Below are positions 1-6,399 of a stretch of 18,035 bases of DNA, piece by piece; within the stretch, counting starts at the first letter, position 1; each line of letters opens with the position of its first letter. Both the position numbers and the translations under genes were made by a program. The DNA lies in contig CAYHRJ010000021.1 of NCBI GenBank assembly GCA_964359095.1, positions 1-18,035 on the forward strand. Reading direction: 5' to 3'. The stretch is from JACRJW01 sp964359095. Its GTDB lineage: Bacteria; Patescibacteriota; Patescibacteriia; UBA9934; GWF2-40-263. The notes beneath the pieces are model-generated. The model was not told the origin of the DNA and ran no database searches. It saw only the letters and a program-made list of their open reading frames with translations.

Positions 1-2
1 GC

Positions 3-206
3 AATTCCCAAGTCTCTTTGCGCGGACTGGATTTTGGAGATCATGTGTTGACCGTTGCCGCCGTAGATGAGGCGGGCAATGGGATCATTGACGAGTTTAT
101 CGTTCATATTGAGCCTCGCTATCCGATTGTCCAAACCATTCGCAGATTCGTGGTTCCCGTTCAGGCATTCATCCAAACCCTCTTTACGTTTTTTGATAAA
201 GTTTGA
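3..206 (+). CDS. C-terminal fragment of an Ig-like surface protein (5' partial)
   Basis: The reading frame is open from base 3 and closes with TGA at 204-206; the true start lies upstream of the window. The visible 67 residues contain a segment of the form GDHVLTVAAVDEAGN, typical of the last strands of bacterial Ig-like or cadherin-like repeats in secreted proteins. A short helix-like tail rich in F, V and I follows (residues from YPIVQTIRRF to the end) and might be a membrane-associating C-terminus. The neighbours downstream are also exported or membrane proteins. Function cannot be assigned from this fragment; the Ig-like call rests on pattern only. Confidence 0.6.
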   Translation, partial: NSQVSLRGLDFGDHVLTVAAVDEAGNGIIDEFIVHIEPRYPIVQTIRRFVVPVQAFIQTLFTFFDKV

Positions 207-223
207 GATCTCTTTACGTCCCT

Positions 224-1723
224 ATGAGATTTTCCACCTTCCTTGTTTGTCTCCTTGTTTTCCTTGTGTTGTTTGCCCCTGTGCGGCCGCTGTCTGCGAC
301 GTCCTTCGGGATCACGCCTTCAGTGCTTGAGACATCGGTGGAACGCGGGGACGTGTTGAATGTTTTTGTCGCCATTGTGCGAGCCAATCCCAACGAAGAC
401 GAGTATCTGCTCGTGTCCACGCGGGATGATCCGGCTGGTTCTATTAAACTGACTTCGGGGGAAAGATTTTTACTCCCGCTGGGTGAGCTTGAGGTTCGTT
501 ATACGTTTGCCGTACAGACATCTAAGCTGGAGGGTGTTGACCTGCTGGAAGCGGGGATTGAGTTCACCAGCGAGGAAGAAGACGAAGGTCTGGGCGGGAA
601 TAAAGTGATTTTGGGAGGCGTGATGAAGATTGCTGTTTCCCTTGTTGAGCCGGGTCAGTTGCCAACCAAGGAGGACACGGAAGAAACAGTTACTCCCGCG
701 CAAGAAGCGGCGCGTTCCTGGATGCGCGTTGGAATCGATACGGGTTTTGCCGTGCTTGCCGCGCTGGCGCTTGCCCTGACCTTGGCTTTTGCACACCGAC
801 AGACAAAAAAAACGAAATGGCTTTTCGTTCTTTGTTCCGCAACGTTTTTGGGGGCGGTCATCGGTTGGGGTGTTGCCAGCGGGCGCATACCGTTGGGCCG
901 ATGGGAGGATACGTGGGAAACCAGTTCGGCGATGTTGGAACAAGGTTCGTATTTTTTGTTGACCGCAGAGGGAGAGGCGGACGAGTTTCTCAATCCGACG
1001 GCAGGTCGTTCCCAGACGTTGGACGGTTCCTGGAATTATTTCGCCACGGCCCCCGGTCGAGTCTATGCCGTTGCGGCTGATGAAGAGACGCAGACACTGG
1101 CAAATGGCAACCTGTTCCGATTCCATGAGACCGTGATCAAACCTCTTTTGGCCGCATCGCTTCCAGGGACGGTTTCTTCCATTCGGGAAAATTTGCCTGG
1201 CACGTATGCGTTGCTTCAGGGGGAACGCGAGACGGACGGCACGTTCTATTGGTGTCTGGCGGAGGTGTGGGAATCCATTGCCGTGGAATGCGATTTTTTG
1301 GAACGGAGGTTTTCAGGCGAGATCCAATCGGTAACTTTTTCTCAAAACGCGCTGAACGTGGTTGTGGTGCAAACACCGGAGGGCGCCTATACCTATGACG
1401 TATGGAGGGAAACCGTTGAACCTCTGGAGGAATCCGTACCCGTCGAAGAGGAGGCGGAGGTGTTTTCCAAGCCGTTTGATACCCTCGGCATTCGTGCGCG
1501 ATTTGGGATCGTCGCATTGGACGAGATCTTCATGCTGGCTCCCGTGGGTGCATCCTATCATCCTCTTTCGGATTTTGTGTGGATTGAACGCGTGCCGGAG
1601 ACAACAGGCTCTCGCGTTTCTTTGGTTGACACCCGAACGTTAAAACGCGTATTCCTCACGTCCGTCCGTCCCGCGCAAACGCTTTGGTGGCTTCAAAACG
1701 GCGGCTTCATGGCCAGTCCGTAG
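224..1723 (+). CDS. Membrane protein with exported N-terminal beta-domain, two TM helices and a large C-terminal domain; function unknown
   Basis: 499 aa if started at ATG 224. The frame is open back to TTG 203, but ATG 224 gives a clean signal peptide (basic MRF, hydrophobic run, LSA cleavage region near residue 25), so I prefer it. After the signal comes a beta-rich domain (about 27-145) starting FGITPSVLE and ending in a GGVMKIAVSLVEPG strand. This pattern recalls the DUF916/WxL-interacting or pilus-chaperone-like Ig fold and is also seen in the 2596-4026 protein. Two TM helices (about 170-190 and 199-218) flank a basic loop HRQTKKTK, which predicts that both the N-terminal domain and the C-terminal 280 residues lie outside the cell. 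The C-terminal part has propeller-like short strands but no motif I recognise. No Shine-Dalgarno precedes the start. The 3' end overlaps the convergent signal peptidase gene by 31 bp. Family assignment is tentative. Confidence 0.8.
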   Translation: MRFSTFLVCLLVFLVLFAPVRPLSATSFGITPSVLETSVERGDVLNVFVAIVRANPNEDEYLLVSTRDDPAGSIKLTSGERFLLPLGELEVRYTFAVQTSKLEGVDLLEAGIEFTSEEEDEGLGGNKVILGGVMKIAVSLVEPGQLPTKEDTEETVTPAQEAARSWMRVGIDTGFAVLAALALALTLAFAHRQTKKTKWLFVLCSATFLGAVIGWGVASGRIPLGRWEDTWETSSAMLEQGSYFLLTAEGEADEFLNPTAGRSQTLDGSWNYFATAPGRVYAVAADEETQTLANGNLFRFHETVIKPLLAASLPGTVSSIRENLPGTYALLQGERETDGTFYWCLAEVWESIAVECDFLERRFSGEIQSVTFSQNALNVVVVQTPEGAYTYDVWRETVEPLEESVPVEEEAEVFSKPFDTLGIRARFGIVALDEIFMLAPVGASYHPLSDFVWIERVPETTGSRVSLVDTRTLKRVFLTSVRPAQTLWWLQNGGFMASP

Positions 1724-2205
1724 ATGGATGAGCGGTGGATGGCTCCGTAGGTACGCGAGTCCGCACTTCGGCCACGGTTGTCTCCCATCAAAAAGTACGC
1801 GTGGTCCGGAATGGGCATATAGACTTCCTCCGTATTGGTTGCGGAGAGTGTCCATTCTCCCGGATCCAACCAAGGTTCTTCGATGAGTGTTTCCGTTCCG
1901 TCCTCATGGCGAATCCACACCCCGCCGCTGTGGATTGAGAGACGTTCACCCGGCAGGCCGATCACGCGTTTGATCACCAGCTGTTTGGTGATCGGGTCGG
2001 CAGCCTGGACGATATCCCCACGCTCGGGGGAACGAAAGAAGAGAATGTATTTGTTTACCAAAAAAAGATCCGCGTCCATGTAGGTGCGCTCCATGGACTG
2101 GCCGTTTACGCGTCCAGGCTCCAAAATAAACCCTCGAATCAACAAGAGCAGGAGGATCAGCAATAAGAGCGCGTGAGCCGTCTGTTTGAGGAAAAAAAGA
2201 AACAT
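1693..2205 (-). CDS. lepB: Type I signal peptidase
   Basis: 170 aa from ATG 2205; an in-frame ATG at 2235 would add ten residues. The protein cuts signal peptides from exported proteins at the outer face of the membrane. It has one N-terminal TM helix (about 9-28), then the catalytic serine in GQSMERTY (Ser37), the general-base lysine in VIKRVIGLPGE (Lys79) and the box E motif GDNRGRSADSR (141-151). All family boxes are present and the length is normal for a compact single-TM SPase I. I choose 2205 because a TATGAT box read on the minus strand (2236-2231) would place the transcript start near 2224, downstream of the 2235 codon. Several neighbours carry signal peptides and are plausible substrates. 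The gene is convergent with, and overlaps, 224-1723, and is divergent from 2244-2594. Confidence 0.93.
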   Translation of the reverse strand: MFLFFLKQTAHALLLLILLLLLIRGFILEPGRVNGQSMERTYMDADLFLVNKYILFFRSPERGDIVQAADPITKQLVIKRVIGLPGERLSIHSGGVWIRHEDGTETLIEEPWLDPGEWTLSATNTEEVYMPIPDHAYFLMGDNRGRSADSRTYGAIHRSSIYGLAMKPPF

Positions 2206-2224
2206 GGTGAGGTTTGATAAAAGA

Positions 2225-2236
2225 TATGATATCATA
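2225..2236. promoter_or_regulatory. Palindromic -10 element, probable bidirectional promoter
   Basis: The 12-mer TATGATATCATA is its own reverse complement and contains a TATGAT -10 hexamer on each strand: 2225-2230 for the plus-strand gene at 2244, and 2236-2231 for lepB on the minus strand. Predicted starts near 2237 and 2224 give leaders of about 7 and 20 nt. No good -35 is visible for either direction. The symmetry and the position between divergent genes support the call; transcription itself is inferred. Confidence 0.55.
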
Positions 2237-2243
2237 ATGGCGT

Positions 2244-2594
2244 ATGGACGTGGACAACTTTTTTTTCGGCGTGCAAGCCGCGCTGGTGAGTGTTGTCGAT
2301 ACTCTCCGCGTCATCACGCGTTTCCCCCTGTTCATCGGATTCATCATCGGCTTCGGTGTTGCCTCCGTCATCCACGCCATGTTGTCGGCCGAGCATATCC
2401 GTTTTGTGCCCGCCATGGTTTTGAGTGATCCCTCCGTCAGCTTCCCCCAGGTCTATCCGGCCGGGCACGGCGGCACGTTCGATCATTCCTATACGGCATA
2501 TGAAAAAAATGTGAAACGCATGAAGGCCATTTTTTATGGGATAGCGCTTCTCATCATTATCCTTTTGATGCTTGCAACTTTTGCGTTGAAATAA
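2244..2594 (+). CDS. Small membrane protein with two TM helices, unknown function
   Basis: 116 aa. Hydrophobic segments at about 28-47 (FPLFIGFIIGFGVASVIHAM) and 95-113 (IFYGIALLIIILLMLATF) flank a roughly 45-residue loop with two histidine-containing stretches (HGGTF, DHSY). I do not recognise a family. The start ATG lies about 7 nt from the predicted transcript start, so the mRNA may be nearly leaderless; no Shine-Dalgarno is present. The stop is separated by a single base from the next gene (2596), which indicates an operon with that surface protein. The gene shares its palindromic promoter region with lepB. Real coding potential is supported by the clean two-TM pattern and the tight packing. 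Confidence 0.72.
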   Translation: MDVDNFFFGVQAALVSVVDTLRVITRFPLFIGFIIGFGVASVIHAMLSAEHIRFVPAMVLSDPSVSFPQVYPAGHGGTFDHSYTAYEKNVKRMKAIFYGIALLIIILLMLATFALK

Positions 2595-2595
2595 T

Positions 2596-4026
2596 ATGTC
2601 TCAAGCTTTAACCGTTTCGTTCCGTGTTTCATTATTTTTTGCAGGGGCGCTTTTGGCGCTCATCCCGTTTTCGGTTCATGCCCTGGGGCTTTCGCCTCCG
2701 ACGATGGTGGTTGACGGGTTGTTGCGTGGCACCACGCAAACTCGCACCGTGACATTATTCCGTGCTCCTGAGGATATTGGGAACGTGTATATCAAGGTTC
2801 AGCCGGACGAAAAAAGCACGGAATTTTTCATCCTGGACGAAACGCAGATCGTGATGGTGGAAGGGCAGACGCAAATTGATTATGAGTTCGAGATCACGCC
2901 TGGGGATGCGGCGAACGGGGACTACGAATGGAAGTTGCGGTTTCTCAAAACGCCAGATCCTACCGCGCCCGTCGTGGGGGCGGGTGTCAGCGTGATCACG
3001 GGCGTAACCGCACAGTTGCTTGTGACGGTCGGGGGCGAGGAAGTTCTTGCGTATACTCTGGATGGGATCTATGGGGATCCGACCGAAGAAGGGTTGGAAG
3101 CATTTGTGACCTATACTGTGAGCAATACTGGCAACGTCGATTGGCGTCCCACGGAAATTGTGTTTGCCTTTTTCGACGTCTCCGGGGAGCGTGTAGGCGA
3201 CTACACGTTGACCAAAGAAGAAATTGAACCAGTTCAAGCCGGGCAGACGTCGCAATCATTCAACGTGTCGGTTCCGGTTGAGCTTGTCCGTGGTTCCTAC
3301 ACGGTGAGCGCCACGTTTTATGACGGAGAAACGGAGGTCGGGTCGCTTGAAAGCACACAGCCATTTGAGGTGTATGCGCCGGGTACGCTCGCGCAGTCCG
3401 GTACGCTAAAGGGCTTGAGCGTGAACAAGGACTTATTTTTCCCGGGAGAGAAGGCCAAACTTACCGCCACCTTCCAGAACGACGGAGAGATCTTATTAAC
3501 TGCCTTGTTGGTAACAGAACTTTCGCGCGACGGACAAATCCTTGATTTGCTCCGCGGGCAGGAGATTGAGGTCAATCCAGGTGAGGAATTTGTCTTTACG
3601 GAATGGTTGGACACGAGCGAGGAGGGAGATTATCAGGTCAATGCGTATGTGGAGTACGGGAAAAAACAGACGGAAGCGCAACAGACAAGCTTCACGGTCA
3701 GCTCAAAAGCAGCCTCGACGGATTCTTCGTTTGGTGATGCGGCGCTCGGCTTTTTCAATTCTATTGTAGGCCTGTCTGTCCTTGCCATCGGGTTCATCCT
3801 TATGGCCATGCTGATTATTCTCGTGAAGCGTAGAAAAAAACATATGCCGGTCGCCACCATTTCGACGCCTCCGGTACAGACTCAGTCATCACCCTCTGCG
3901 CTGGCCTCCTCGATTGCACCTCCGGTTCAGGTCGTGTCCTCGCCGGCCAGTGGTTCCGTTTCTCCCACGAACAACACTCGGCCACCACAGGATAATGCGG
4001 GAAACTCCACAACCGGCGTGTCATAA
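2596..4026 (+). CDS. Signal peptide / tandem Ig-like / C-terminal TM surface protein, resembling WxL-interacting (DUF916-like) architecture
   Basis: 476 aa. A signal peptide (1-29, ending VHALG) is followed by a beta-domain starting LGLSPPTMVVDGLLRG (about 30-155), which looks like an Ig-fold of the DUF916 or pilus-chaperone type. Two further Ig/CARDB-like domains follow, about 160-265 (VTYTVSNTGNVDWRP) and about 270-370 (LTATFQNDGEILLTALLV). Next come a TM helix (about 388-410), a basic stop-transfer RRKKH at 412 and a 60-residue Pro/Ser/Thr-rich cytoplasmic tail. The order of signal, DUF916-like domain, second beta-domain, TM and basic tail matches the layout of WxL-interacting proteins of Gram-positives. 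Sequence identity to that family is not established here. The gene lies immediately after the small TM gene and upstream of a paralogous pair of surface proteins whose C-terminal domains contain a W-S-L motif. It probably anchors or binds envelope components. Confidence 0.82.
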   Translation: MSQALTVSFRVSLFFAGALLALIPFSVHALGLSPPTMVVDGLLRGTTQTRTVTLFRAPEDIGNVYIKVQPDEKSTEFFILDETQIVMVEGQTQIDYEFEITPGDAANGDYEWKLRFLKTPDPTAPVVGAGVSVITGVTAQLLVTVGGEEVLAYTLDGIYGDPTEEGLEAFVTYTVSNTGNVDWRPTEIVFAFFDVSGERVGDYTLTKEEIEPVQAGQTSQSFNVSVPVELVRGSYTVSATFYDGETEVGSLESTQPFEVYAPGTLAQSGTLKGLSVNKDLFFPGEKAKLTATFQNDGEILLTALLVTELSRDGQILDLLRGQEIEVNPGEEFVFTEWLDTSEEGDYQVNAYVEYGKKQTEAQQTSFTVSSKAASTDSSFGDAALGFFNSIVGLSVLAIGFILMAMLIILVKRRKKHMPVATISTPPVQTQSSPSALASSIAPPVQVVSSPASGSVSPTNNTRPPQDNAGNSTTGVS

Positions 4027-4034
4027 TGTTACAC

Positions 4035-4092
4035 TTATCCACACTTTTTATTGAAGCAAACGGGAAAATTTGTTAGGATAAACTTATCCCCA
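4035..4092. promoter_or_regulatory. Cluster of three DnaA-box-like 9-mers
   Basis: TTATCCACA at 4035-4043 matches the classical DnaA box exactly. TTATCCCCA at 4084-4092 matches 8 of 9. On the minus strand, 4081-4073 reads TTATCCTAA, 7 of 9. The last two form a perfect GGATAA/TTATCC inverted repeat (4076-4089) with a 2-nt centre. They bracket the putative promoter of the gene at 4136. DnaA binding is an inference from motif match only. Confidence 0.35.
4051..4079 (+). promoter_or_regulatory. Sigma-70-type promoter with extended -10 for the 4136-5371 genes
   Basis: TTGAAG at 4051-4056, a 17-bp spacer, and TAGGAT at 4074-4079, with TG at 4071-4072 forming an extended -10. The predicted start near 4086 leaves a leader of about 50 nt containing a hairpin at 4102-4119. 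This is the only promoter in the window with both a plausible -35 at ideal spacing and an extended -10. Confidence 0.55.
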
Positions 4093-4101
4093 TTTATAAC
4101 T

Positions 4102-4119
4102 GAGAGAAGATAATCTCTC
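4102..4119 (+). other. Small hairpin in the 5' leader
   Basis: GAGAGA (4102-4107) pairs perfectly with TCTCTC (4114-4119) around a six-base loop. It lies in the predicted leader, 16 bases before the ATG at 4136, and could affect ribosome access or RNA stability. It has no T-tract and low stability, so it is not a terminator. Confidence 0.3.
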
Positions 4120-4135
4120 TATAAGCCCTTTCCAT

Positions 4136-5116
4136 ATGGTTGAATCAAATAATTCAAATGCCCTTACGTGGGTTTTAGGTGGCGCGCTGGTCCTTATTGG
4201 GCTTGTGGTTGTCATCATGCTTGTGAGCGTCAATTCACAAGCGGACTCGGTTTCAACGTCAACGACCGTGACCAACGTGGCGCCTACTGTCGACACGTTG
4301 GTGCTCAAGGATAACGGAGCAACAGTGACCGGTGGCGGCACGCTTTCCCTTAATGCCGGAACCACAGAGTCCGTAACCATTACGGGAACCGTTTCTGACG
4401 ACAACGGTGTTGCGACCAGCTTCGCAAGCGGAGACCTGAGTGACATTGAAGGCGAACTGTACCTTACCAGCCTTGCCACCGCCGGATGCGCCTCTGGCAC
4501 GACCGACAACAACCAGTGTTACTTTACCAACGGGGCAGCAAACTGCGTCCTCGGTTCTACGGTAGACACGACGACGATCAACTATACCTGTACGTTCTCC
4601 ATGCAATACTATTCTGACGGAACCTCCACGGGAGGCGCATCTGCTGCGGACACATGGACGGCAAGCGTTAAGGTTGTTGATGACGCTTCCTTGGCTGCCA
4701 CGTCGACTCAGACATTTGAGACTGGAACGCTTCTCGCGCTGAGCATCCCCGCAACGATTAACTATGGAACGTTGGCACGTGAACAATCAACGACCAACAC
4801 GAACAACCAAGAGATGGTTATCACCCAATACGGAAACGACGGTGCGGACGTCGAGGTTTCCGGTACGACCATGCCCTGCTCCGTTGTTGGAACTATTCCG
4901 ATTGCCAACCAGAAGTGGAGCTTAACTGATCTTTCCGCCGGAGCAGGTGGAGTTACAGCTCTTTCCGGAGTAGCTGTTGACACAGGGTTTGGCATCGCAT
5001 ATCGAACGTTAGATGCGACAGCTCTTACAAAGACTCTCTACTGGAATATTATTTTGCCAAATGTGGCGAGCGGATCTTGCACTGGTACGGACACCATCAC
5101 CGCCATCGCTTCTTAA
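4136..5116 (+). CDS. Membrane-anchored six-cysteine surface protein (paralogue A), WxL-like C-terminal domain
   Basis: 326 aa. A short polar N-terminus is followed by a TM helix (about 11-32) with no obvious signal-peptidase site, so the protein is probably anchored with the rest outside. The exterior is rich in Thr, Ser and Gly, as expected for a surface beta-protein. Six cysteines (118, 128, 137, 152, 248, 315) have counterparts in the protein at 5472-6383 and may form disulfides. The two proteins align over most of their length. Shared blocks are NY(T/S)CT, QTFE, LAREQ (213-217), GND, the WSLTD motif (261-265), LY(W/F)NI and a C-terminal TAIA/EAIA ending. The block from IPATINYG through WSL to LYWNI recalls the WxL cell-wall-binding domain of Firmicutes, but this is pattern inference. 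No Shine-Dalgarno is seen. It is first in a short operon with 5138-5371. Confidence 0.85.
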   Translation: MVESNNSNALTWVLGGALVLIGLVVVIMLVSVNSQADSVSTSTTVTNVAPTVDTLVLKDNGATVTGGGTLSLNAGTTESVTITGTVSDDNGVATSFASGDLSDIEGELYLTSLATAGCASGTTDNNQCYFTNGAANCVLGSTVDTTTINYTCTFSMQYYSDGTSTGGASAADTWTASVKVVDDASLAATSTQTFETGTLLALSIPATINYGTLAREQSTTNTNNQEMVITQYGNDGADVEVSGTTMPCSVVGTIPIANQKWSLTDLSAGAGGVTALSGVAVDTGFGIAYRTLDATALTKTLYWNIILPNVASGSCTGTDTITAIAS

Positions 5117-5137
5117 TTCACTTCCCAATCTAAGCAT

Positions 5138-5371
5138 ATGAACATAAAAGTGCTTGCCAGTTTGGGAGTGATTGTGGCGCTGTTAACGGCTTGGCTTCTT
5201 GTATCGCTGTACTCGGCCTCACGTGTCGAGATTACACCTACTCAAGAGGCGGCTGTTGAGCGATCCGGCGGGAGCCTTGATGCGGTTCTTGAAGGTCAAA
5301 GCATGGGCGTAAGCACGTCTGTGGATGTGGCCAACAAGGATGTCAAAACAAGCGTTACCGTCGCGGAATAA
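5138..5371 (+). CDS. 77-aa membrane-anchored small protein, unknown function
   Basis: The N-terminus is MNIK followed by a hydrophobic helix (about 5-25, ending LVSLYSAS). A 50-residue polar, acidic tail rich in V, S, T and E then ends in TSVTVAE. There is no lipobox cysteine, so it is not a lipoprotein; it is either N-terminally anchored or secreted. It starts 21 bp after the six-cysteine surface protein and ends 18 bp before a strong terminator, so it is the last gene of that transcript. I do not recognise a family. The typical signal/anchor pattern and position between a gene and its terminator support it being real. Confidence 0.68.
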   Translation: MNIKVLASLGVIVALLTAWLLVSLYSASRVEITPTQEAAVERSGGSLDAVLEGQSMGVSTSVDVANKDVKTSVTVAE

Positions 5372-5389
5372 CTCTTCCAGCAAATAAAT

Positions 5390-5419
5390 CAAAATGCCGT
5401 CCATTCGGGCGGCGTTTTG
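5390..5419 (+). terminator. Rho-independent terminator
   Basis: A 13-bp stem (5390-5402 with 5407-5419, loop ATTC) contains a GC core (GCCGTCC/GGGCGGC) with two G-U wobbles. A-rich ascending and T-rich descending ends give a TTTT run inside the stem base. It closes the 4136-5371 unit and separates it from the next promoter. Confidence 0.85.
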
Positions 5420-5435
5420 AATTGCGTTTTGAATT
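5412..5435 (+). repeat. Perfect 12-bp tandem duplication at the terminator
   Basis: GCGTTTTGAATT occurs at 5412-5423 and again, directly adjacent, at 5424-5435. The first copy forms most of the descending arm of the terminator; the second supplies an extra T-run and a TTGAAT (5429-5434). That hexamer lies 22 bp from the next -10, too far for a standard -35. Confidence 0.8.
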
Positions 5436-5453
5436 TACGCAAGGATTCGGCTG

Positions 5454-5462
5454 TGCTATAGT
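5454..5462 (+). promoter_or_regulatory. Extended -10 promoter, nearly leaderless
   Basis: TGCTATAGT is a TGN extended -10 with TATAGT (5 of 6 to consensus). No -35 is seen at 16-18 bp. The predicted start is near 5469, only about 3 nt from ATG 5472. The same -10 to ATG gap (9 nt) is found before pilB. Confidence 0.6.
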
Positions 5463-5471
5463 GTGTGCATT

Positions 5472-6383
5472 ATGATTGGTAAAACTTTTTTTGCCTACGG
5501 AGTCCGTATGGCAACGGTACTCATTGTTGTCGCGCTAGGTTTCACGGCCACACAGGTATTGGCATACCCCCCGCCGGGAGTCGACGACGTCTTTATCACC
5601 AGCGCCGCGTACTCGTATGTTGATACGTACAACACGACAAATCCGTTTCCGCTCAATGTCGGTACGACAAAGACGATTTATGTGAATGGACGCGTGACGA
5701 CTAGCACCGCCGGGACGGGGTTTGCGGACGGAACGCTGCAATCGGTTGAGTTGCGGATGTACCGTGCAAATGTGGGATCCAGCTGCACGATCGACCTGAA
5801 TGATTGTTATAAAGTATCCTGCACGGTTACTGCCAATAGCCAAATAACGCTTAATTATTCTTGCACCTTGGATCTTTCCTATATCTCGGATTCCACGATG
5901 ACCGGAGGAACGCACGAAGCGGAAGTATGGAACGCCGAGGTGATTGCGACGGACGACCAGAACCAAGTTGGGTCAAGGATTCAGACGTTCGAAATCCCAA
6001 CCTCGCTCTCAGTTGGAATTCCCACCTCAGTCGCGTTTGGTGTGCTTGCGCGCGAGCAGGCGACCACAGTCGCAAATAATGTGAACTATCCGCTTACCCA
6101 AAATGGGAATGACGTGGCGAGCGTGACTGTGTCGGCAACCAACATGACCTGCACCCCTACCGGAACGATTCAGGCGTCTTTAATGTCCTGGAGTTTGACT
6201 GATGTAGATGCGGGTGATCCCACGACAGTGCCTTTGGCAGGAGTACCCGAGAATGTGAACTTGGGGTTGGGAACGGACGACGATGTGGGATTGGTCAAGT
6301 ATCTTTATTTTAATATTACTCTCCCTTCCGTTGTGAGTGGTACGTGTTCAGGATTTATGACTGTTGAGGCCATAGCGGGTTAA
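5472..6383 (+). CDS. Secreted six-cysteine surface protein (paralogue B)
   Basis: 303 aa from ATG 5472; an upstream GTG at 5463 is in frame but lies in the promoter region. A signal peptide (1-31, ending TQVLA before YPPPG) replaces the uncleaved anchor of its paralogue at 4136-5116. Cysteines 105, 112, 117, 131, 227 and 292 match those of the paralogue. Conserved blocks include NYSCT, QTFE, LAREQ (192-196), NGND (211-214), WSLTD (240-244) and LYFNI. It may bind the same surface partner through the WSL-containing C-terminal region; the function is unknown. The gene is followed 16 bp later by the first histidine kinase, with no terminator between them. This surface protein and the sensory genes are therefore probably co-transcribed. 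Confidence 0.85.
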   Translation: MIGKTFFAYGVRMATVLIVVALGFTATQVLAYPPPGVDDVFITSAAYSYVDTYNTTNPFPLNVGTTKTIYVNGRVTTSTAGTGFADGTLQSVELRMYRANVGSSCTIDLNDCYKVSCTVTANSQITLNYSCTLDLSYISDSTMTGGTHEAEVWNAEVIATDDQNQVGSRIQTFEIPTSLSVGIPTSVAFGVLAREQATTVANNVNYPLTQNGNDVASVTVSATNMTCTPTGTIQASLMSWSLTDVDAGDPTTVPLAGVPENVNLGLGTDDDVGLVKYLYFNITLPSVVSGTCSGFMTVEAIAG

Positions 6384-6387
6384 CGAT

Positions 6388-6396
6388 AAAAGGAGG
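6388..6396 (+). promoter_or_regulatory. Strong Shine-Dalgarno deciding a GTG start
   Basis: AAAAGGAGG ends 3 bases before GTG 6400 and fixes the start of the kinase gene. Together with GAGGAGG at 7936-7942 before ATG 7945, it shows that canonical ribosome binding sites are used inside this operon. Many first genes in the window lack one. Confidence 0.75.
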
Positions 6397-6399
6397 ACT

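Noticed and set aside
203..223. TTG 203 as the start of the 224-1723 gene
   Set aside because: It would place extra polar residues before a signal peptide that is complete from ATG 224, and it overlaps the preceding stop.
470..1126. Long minus-strand open frame opposite the 224-1723 gene
   Set aside because: Its translation is low-complexity and basic with no domain, and it lies wholly inside a gene with a clear signal peptide and TM pattern.
4102..4119. Leader hairpin as a terminator
   Set aside because: Only 6 bp, half A-T, no T-tract after it, and it lies between a good promoter and its gene.
4027..4135. Replication origin at the DnaA-like boxes
   Set aside because: The spacer is short, has a promoter in it and no AT-rich unwinding region or dnaA/dnaN/gyr neighbours.
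5429..5462. TTGAAT 5429-5434 as the -35 of the 5454 promoter
   Set aside because: The spacer to TATAGT is 22 bp, too long; the extended -10 explains the promoter without it.
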